DNA of 24,838 nucleotides from UBA7396 sp047637875 (GTDB lineage: Bacteria; Patescibacteriota; Gracilibacteria; BD1-5; UBA6164): positions 1 to 24,838 of the forward strand of contig JBLJBH010000020.1 of NCBI GenBank assembly GCA_047637875.1, in the 5' to 3' direction. The position numbers were made by a program, and so were the translations under genes. The notes under the pieces were generated by a model, which had not been told where the DNA came from, did not search any database, and worked only from the letters and a program-made list of their open reading frames with translations. Of the stretch, positions 20,045 through 24,838 are shown piece by piece; the stretch's first letter is position 1; each line of letters opens with the position of its first letter.

Positions 20045-20058
20045 TAAAATAAAGTCAA
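20031..20058 (-). promoter_or_regulatory. clpB promoter
   Basis: On the minus strand: TTGACT (20053-20058), a 16-base spacer, and a perfect TATAAT (20031-20036), which falls inside the CIRCE-like operator. The leader to the ATG at 19995 is about 30 bases. Confidence 0.75.
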
Positions 20059-20073
20059 ATAAATTTATAAAAA

Positions 20074-20096
20074 AAAGGAATTTTTTAAATTCCTTT
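20074..20096 (-). terminator. Terminator after the TPR-like gene
   Basis: On the minus strand, AAAGGAATTT/AAATTCCTTT forms a 10-bp stem followed by a run of T. It overlaps the stop codon of the TPR-like gene and separates it from clpB. Confidence 0.8.
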
Positions 20097-21234
20097 AGTA
20101 GTTTCACATCTCATAATCAAAATTTCAAGTTTCTTTATTGAAAGTATAGATTATTCCATAATCTTCATATTGTTGAAAATCTGTTGGTAAAAATTCTAAA
20201 TATCACTCATTAAATAATTCTTTTGCATTAAGTGCATTTTTGTTTTTATCTTTAAAATATTTTTTATTTTCTTGTTCTATATAGGCTAGATTTAGTTCTC
20301 TAATAGCTTTATTTATATAATTATTACAATTATTTCATTCAATTATTTCTTTTTCAGCTTTATCATCAAATACAAAATTTTTCTTTCTTAAATCCTCAAT
20401 ATTTTTTATTATTTCTCAATTTAATTCAACTCATTGTCTAAAAGTCATAAAACTAACTTTTTGTAATTCCTGAGAAAATAAACTACAAGCCTCGCTTTCT
20501 TTTTCTTTTGATGATGAAGCAAGAGTTAAAAACATCATAATTGATTTTTCTCTATTTCCTGCTTTTCAATTCATTATAGCAGCCATAATTTTAGCTCATT
20601 CTAAACTATCTTCATTTACTGAAGCTATTTTATAAAAATTAGCTGATTCTATAGGGTTTTTTAGATAAAAATAATATAAAAATGCTTGTCCAAAAGCTAT
20701 TTGAGAAGTTTTACAAGGATTTTTATAAATATCTTGACTCCAAATTTTTTCTAAATCCTCCTCTTTTTTTATTAACTGAATTTTTTTTTCATCACAAAAA
20801 TTTTTAATTCATTTTAATCAAATTTCTTCAGCTTGTTTTATATTTTCAATTTGTTTTTCATTTGATAAATTTTCATATCTTTCGTTATAACTTGGTAAAA
20901 GTAATTGACCTATAATATATGGTTTTTCAAAAAAAGGATTTAATTCAGTTATTAAATCAAGCATTACATAAAGGTATTTTTTATATTCACTTCAAATAGC
21001 ATTTCATCCAATATACTGAATAGCCTCAAGCCAATAAATATCAGCTCTTAGGTTTGAAAATCAAAAAGAAGAGTTTTTTGCTACTTCTTTTTTAGGTAAT
21101 AATTCTGGATGTTTTATAAGTGAATATTTTAATTCATTATTTTTTTTATAATTATTTTCGTTTACAAAATAAAATCATGAGAAAACGAAAATTATAACAA
21201 AAATAATTAAAATTTTAATAAATCTTTGTTTCAT
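20095..21234 (-). CDS. Membrane-anchored TPR-like helical protein (379 aa)
   Basis: The N-terminus is a single membrane anchor (MKQRFIKILIIFVIIFVFSGFYF), with the rest probably outside the membrane. A conserved-looking motif LRADIYWLEAIQYIGGNA (about residues 60-78) recalls a family of bacterial membrane-anchored TPR proteins that carry (R/A)D-x-x-W-x-x-x-IQY. The remainder is helical with alternating aromatic and small residues, e.g. QAFLYYFYLKNPIESANFYKIAS and GAKIMAAIMNGKAGNREKSIMMFLTLA, typical of TPR helix pairs. Function unknown; a scaffold for envelope complexes such as pili is a guess only. It follows the Jag-like gene by 22 bases and ends in a terminator, so those two genes form one transcription unit. 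Confidence 0.7.
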
Positions 21235-21256
21235 ATTTTTATTTAAAATCTAAAAA

Positions 21257-21751
21257 TTAAATATCAATTCCATCCATATCAATAGTTATATTTTTACTTT
21301 TTTTACAAATATGAAGTCTTCTTTCAGGTCATTCTCAAACACTTTTTGTAAAAATTTCTCCATCATTTAATTCACAAACATAAGAATGAATTTTTTTTCT
21401 TTCATAAGAATTGAAAAAAGGTAATATTACTTCTCTTCAAGATTTTGCTATTTCAATTTTTTTCATTACAAAACTATATAATTTATCTTCTTTTTTGCTT
21501 AAATAATCATTTATTTCAACATGTAAAATAATATTTTTCTCACTAGATTTTTTTATTAAAATAGCTTTTAAAACACTTCTAACATCTTCTAAATTTTTTC
21601 CAGAATATCAAATAAGTATTCAAGAATCTGGAGTTTTTAATTTTACATAAAATATATTTTCAGCTTCTTGTAACACATCAAATTCATCAATTTCTATTCA
21701 AAGTTTCTCAAAAAAAACTCTCGAAACTTCTTTAACATCTTCTAAAAGCAT
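21257..21751 (-). CDS. Jag/KhpB-like RNA-binding protein (KH + R3H)
   Basis: Predicted cytoplasmic RNA-binding protein related to Jag (SpoIIIJ-associated, KhpB), linked in other bacteria to cell division and envelope control. 164 residues. A KH domain with GILIGYSGKNLEDVRSVLKAIL (the GxxG-type loop and helix, about residues 44-66) is followed by an R3H-type domain whose signature is the FNSYERKKIHSYV helix and the SVGEGPERRLHI strand. The N-terminal Jag_N domain found in many homologues is absent, as in shorter forms. Its normal partner gene yidC is at 4751-5914, about 15 kb away, in a separate transcription unit. First gene of a minus-strand pair with the TPR-like protein. Confidence 0.85.
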
Positions 21752-21782
21752 AATTAAATTAGTTAGTAATAAATTTGTAATT

Positions 21783-21810
21783 GTTATAACATTTTTTTGA
21801 AATTTTACAA
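21783..21810 (-). promoter_or_regulatory. Candidate promoter of the Jag-like gene
   Basis: On the minus strand: TTGTAA (21805-21810), a 16-base spacer, and TATAAC (21783-21788) preceded by TG, an extended -10. It is about 32 bases upstream of the ATG, in the divergent gap with infB. Confidence 0.5.
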
Positions 21811-21825
21811 GTTTTTGTATTTTTT

Positions 21826-21856
21826 TTGACAATATTCAAAAAAAATTTATTATCTA
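21826..21856 (+). promoter_or_regulatory. Candidate -35 region for infB
   Basis: A perfect TTGACA at 21826-21831. The -10 at the right distance is poor (TTATCT or TATCTA at 21850-21856). A good TATAAT at 21877-21882 is too far from it and would give a nearly leaderless transcript. The true infB start is unresolved. Confidence 0.3.
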
Positions 21857-21888
21857 CGGGATTTTTATTTATTAAATATAATTTTTAA

Positions 21889-24324
21889 ATGACTGATAAA
21901 AAAATAGTTGATGATTATTACTCTCAAAATCAAGAAGTTTCAAGTACATCTGATTCAAATGAAAAAAAACCAAAATTTAGTATTAAATGAAAAATTAAAA
22001 TAAAAAAAGAAATTGAAGTTGATGTGAGCAAAACTTTAAAAGAAGATAAAGAAATCTCAAAACCTCAAAAAGTAAAACAATTTAAAGCTCCTTTAGAAAG
22101 AAAAGAGCCTGTTGTTGCGTCAAAAGAAACTACTCCTTGAGTTAAAAAAGAATATTTTACAAAAAAATGACTTGAGCAAAAAAAAGAATTTGTAAAAAAG
22201 GATTTTGTTAAAAGAGAACCTTTTAATAAAGAAGAAAAATCAAATGATAATCAAGAAAGAAAATGAGGTTTTAATAAAACAGGATGATATTCAACAAATC
22301 TTCAATCTAAACAAGAATGATTTAAAGCTCAAGAGTGATTTAAAGAGAATAAATTTCAAGTGAAATCAAAAAAACCTTTTGAAAAAAAAGAAGACGAAGC
22401 ATCAAAAAAACTTTTCAAAAAAGACAAAAGTAATAAATATTCAAAAAATATTATTTTAGATGAAGATGATTGATCATTTTCTAGATCAAATAAAATAAAA
22501 CAAGTAAAAAAAGAAGAAAAGAAAGTTGAAGATATTGTTCAAAACTTAACAGATAGAACTTGAGAAACTGTAGTAATTCCTGATATTTTATCAGTAAAAG
22601 AATTATCAGAAAAAATCTGAGTACCTCTTATGAAGCTTATTACAGAGTTTATGAAAAATGGTATGAAAGTTACTATAAACTCAAAAGTTGATTATGATAC
22701 TGCTGCAATTGTTTCTGAAGCATTTCAAATTAAATTACAAAAAGATACTTCATCTGGATTTTGAGTTGAAGATGTTTTATCTTGAGATATTTCTGCTTTA
22801 CTTGCAGAAGATGATAAATCAGTTTTAGTTCCAAAAGCGCCAGTTATAAGTATAATGTGACATGTTGACCATGGTAAAACTTCACTTTTAGATTATTTAA
22901 GAAAAACAAAAGTAGCATTAAAAGAAGCTTGAGGAATTACTCAAAGTATATGAGCTTATCAAGTTGAATATAATTGACAAAAAATTACATTTTTAGATAC
23001 TCCATGACATGAAGCTTTCACGATAATGAGAGCTAGATGAGCAAAATCAACAGATATTGCAATTTTAGTTGTTGCAGCTGATGAATGAGTTAAACCTCAA
23101 ACAATTGAAAGTATAAATCATGCTAGAGAGGCTTGACTTCAAATAGTTGTAGCAATTACAAAAATAGATAAAGAAGGTGCAAATTTAGATAATGTTAAAT
23201 CATGATTATCATCACATGGTCTTTTATGTGAAGATTGGGGATGAGATGTTCCTATGGTTTGAGTTTCCTCAAAAACTTGAGCTTGAATAGATGAGTTACT
23301 TGAAATTATTTTACTTGTTGCTGAAATGTGACAATTAAAAGCAAATCCTGCAAGAGCTGCTGTTTGAACTATATTAGAATCACATCTTGATATGAAACTC
23401 GGGCCTGTTTCTACAGTTTTAATAAATACTTGAACTTTAAAAAAATGAGATTCAATAGTTTGTAAATGATCTTATTGAAAAGTAAAAGTAATGAAAAATG
23501 ATCTTTGAAAAAATATAGAAGATGCTTGACCTTCAGTTCCAGTTTTGGTTGTTTGACTTGATAGTGTATGTGAATGATGAGATATAGTTCAAGTTGTTTC
23601 AGATGTGGAAAAAGCTAGAGTAAAAGCATTAGAATATAAAGAACTTATATCTTCTAAAAAAGCAGCAGCTAGTTCTTCAATAGATTTAATAATGTCAAAA
23701 ATAAAATCATGAAATCTAAAACAATTAAAAGTTGTTTTAAAATCCGATACAAATTGAAGTTTAGAGGCTGTGAAATGAGCTCTTTTAAAACTTTCTACTG
23801 ATGAAACAAAAGTTACAATAATTCACTCTTGAGTTTGAAATATAACAGAATGAGATGTTTTAATGTGTCAATGAAGTTCAGCTCTACTTATTTGATTTAA
23901 TGTAGAACTTTTAGGTAATACAAAAAATATTATTGAAGATACTAAAATAGAATATATTTCTTCTAAAGTAATTTATCATATTACAGAAAGAGTAGAAAAA
24001 ATAGTTTCTTGAATGCTTGATCCAAAAGAAGTAGAAATAATTTTATGAGAAGCAGAAGTTTGATGAATATTTTTTGAATGAGATGGATTTATGATTTTAT
24101 GATTAAAAATAAAATCAGATAATAAAATAGAAAAATTAGCAAGTGTAAGAATTATTAGAAAAGATAAATCAATGTGAGGTGGAAAGATAGAAAACTTAAA
24201 ATCTTGAATTATAGATGTAAATGATTTAGAATGACCAATTGAATGTTGAATAAAATTAAAAACAGATGTAAAAGTTGAAATGTGAGATATACTTGAAATT
24301 TATAAAATAGAAATTCAAAAATAA
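21889..24324 (+). CDS. infB: Translation initiation factor IF-2
   Basis: A GTPase that brings fMet-tRNA to the 30S subunit and promotes subunit joining. 811 residues. The N-terminal 230 residues are a Lys/Glu-rich low-complexity region, as in many IF2 proteins. Next comes the IF2_N-like segment (VIPDILSVKELSEKIGVPLMKLI). The G domain has G1 GHVDHGKT at about residues 324-331, G2 GGITQSIGA, G3 DTPGHEAF near 370, G4 as TKID rather than NKID, and G5 VSSKTGAG. Domain II (GPVSTVLINTGTLKKGD), domain III with VVLKSDTNGSLEAVKGAL, and domain IV ending EMGDILEIYKIEIQK complete it. The first Gly of GHVDHGKT is TGA and the second GGT, showing both codons read as Gly. A small cNMP-binding gene follows by 22 bases. 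Confidence 0.96.
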
Positions 24325-24346
24325 TTTAATTTCTAATTATTTACTT

Positions 24347-24739
24347 ATGTTTGAAAATATAGAATTATTTTCTTCTTTATCAAAAAATGCTATAAGTTCT
24401 TTAGAGATGTTTTGTCAGGAAAGAAAAATAGCTTCTTGAGAAATATTATTTCACAAATGAGAAGAATCAACTAGTATGTATATAGTTAAATCTTGAAAAC
24501 TACAAGCTTATGATGGAGATAAAGTATTATGATATATAAAATCTTGAGAATTTGTTTGAGAAATGGCATTATTTTATGAACCAAAAGTTAGGTCAGCATC
24601 TGTAAAGGCTGTTGAAGATACAGAATTAATAATTTTATTATCATTTTCAATAGATCAACTATCTAGATCTCATCCTGAAATAGTTTCAGAAATTAAAAAG
24701 GTTATTGAAGAAAGAAAAAGACAAAATAAAATAAATTAA
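24347..24739 (+). CDS. Small cyclic-nucleotide-binding-domain protein (130 aa)
   Basis: Almost the whole protein is one cNMP-binding (CAP-type) domain. ELFSSLSKNAISSLEMFCQERKIASGEILFHKGEESTSMYIVKSGKLQAY is the usual beta-barrel start. The phosphate-binding cassette is FVGEMALFYEPKVRSASVKAVEDTELIIL, with the conserved Gly-Glu and Arg of FGE-x-AL...R-(S/A)-A. No DNA-binding helix-turn-helix follows, so it is not a complete CRP-type regulator; it may sense a nucleotide and act on a partner. Whether it binds cAMP, another ligand or nothing cannot be told. 22 bases after infB, probably cotranscribed. All conserved glycines except one are TGA. Ends TAA with no clear terminator. Confidence 0.85.
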
Positions 24740-24838
24740 ATTTAAATTAGTTTTTTCTTTAATTAAAAACAAAAAAGTATAAAATCATAAATTCTAGCCC
24801 GTAACCGGACACTTTTGAGGATTATATAAAAAAGTCAA
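24740..24838. other. Gene-free end of window with an unexplained GC-richer segment
   Basis: No gene could be assigned. TATAAAAT at 24778-24785 looks like a -10 box without a convincing -35. It is followed by TAGCCCGTAACCGGACAC (24795-24812), clearly richer in G+C than other intergenic DNA here. It may be the start of an RNA, a leader or a repeat that continues past the edge. Confidence 0.4.

Noticed and set aside
24759..24812. 17-residue reading frame on the minus strand starting GTG
   Set aside because: Too short, no leader or promoter; the sequence is better treated as an unexplained non-coding segment.
1..24838. TGA read as Trp (code 4, as in Mycoplasma)
   Set aside because: Conserved P-loop, SPOUT-knot and deformylase glycines would all become Trp, and TGG already codes conserved Trp such as GGWT in the fibrinogen-like domain.
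1..24838. tRNA, rRNA and CRISPR arrays
   Set aside because: No cloverleaf, rRNA-like block or regularly spaced direct repeats seen in any gap; intergenic spaces are all under 150 bases.

Overview
The window comes from a very AT-rich bacterium that reads UGA as glycine (translation table 25), i.e. Candidatus Gracilibacteria (BD1-5) or its sister Absconditabacteria (SR1) of the Patescibacteria/CPR. Every recognisable protein has in-frame TGA codons exactly where its family has invariant glycines (P-loops of guanylate kinase, IF2 and ClpB; motif I of peptide deformylase; the TrmD SAM knot). All 20 complete genes end in TAA or TAG, never TGA. Under the standard code almost every gene shatters. 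With TGA as Gly the window is about 95% coding: 21 protein genes, no tRNA, rRNA or CRISPR, and no gene-free stretch above 300 bases. The sequence alone does not decide between Gracilibacteria and Absconditabacteria.

Layout. (1) 1-4006, plus strand: the C-terminal part of a large Cys-rich surface protein with two fibrinogen-like domains, a lipoprotein, and pyrH. (2) 4026-5965: rpmH-rnpA-yidC in the classical bacterial order with its own promoter and a terminator; jag is missing from its usual place. (3) 5946-12430: a four-gene operon of exported or unknown proteins, running from a consensus promoter hidden in the preceding terminator to a strong hairpin: a membrane-anchored protein, a 1,075-residue orphan, a 54-residue lipoprotein, and a 733-residue Cys-rich/beta-helix-like surface protein. 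The first and last share an N-terminal domain. (4) 12435-13484, minus strand: a polytopic membrane methyltransferase-like protein. (5) 13591-16787, plus strand: gmk-trmD, a membrane double-zinc-ribbon protein, and secY. (6) 21751-16828, minus strand: a jag/khpB-like gene, a TPR-like membrane-anchored protein, terminator, clpB with a CIRCE-type heat-shock operator, and def. (7) 21889-24739, plus strand: infB and a small cyclic-nucleotide-binding-type protein.

Working together: most genes serve protein synthesis, maturation and export (bL34, IF2, TrmD, deformylase, SecY, YidC, Jag-like, ClpB) or nucleotide supply (PyrH, Gmk). The accessory part is surface-directed and fits the host-attached or predatory lifestyle proposed for these lineages (inference). 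The most unusual items are an 88-bp GC-rich palindromic element inserted in frame in clpB, the 9-N9-9 CIRCE variant over the clpB promoter, the surface operon at 6008-12412, and near-total avoidance of CGA/CGG codons.
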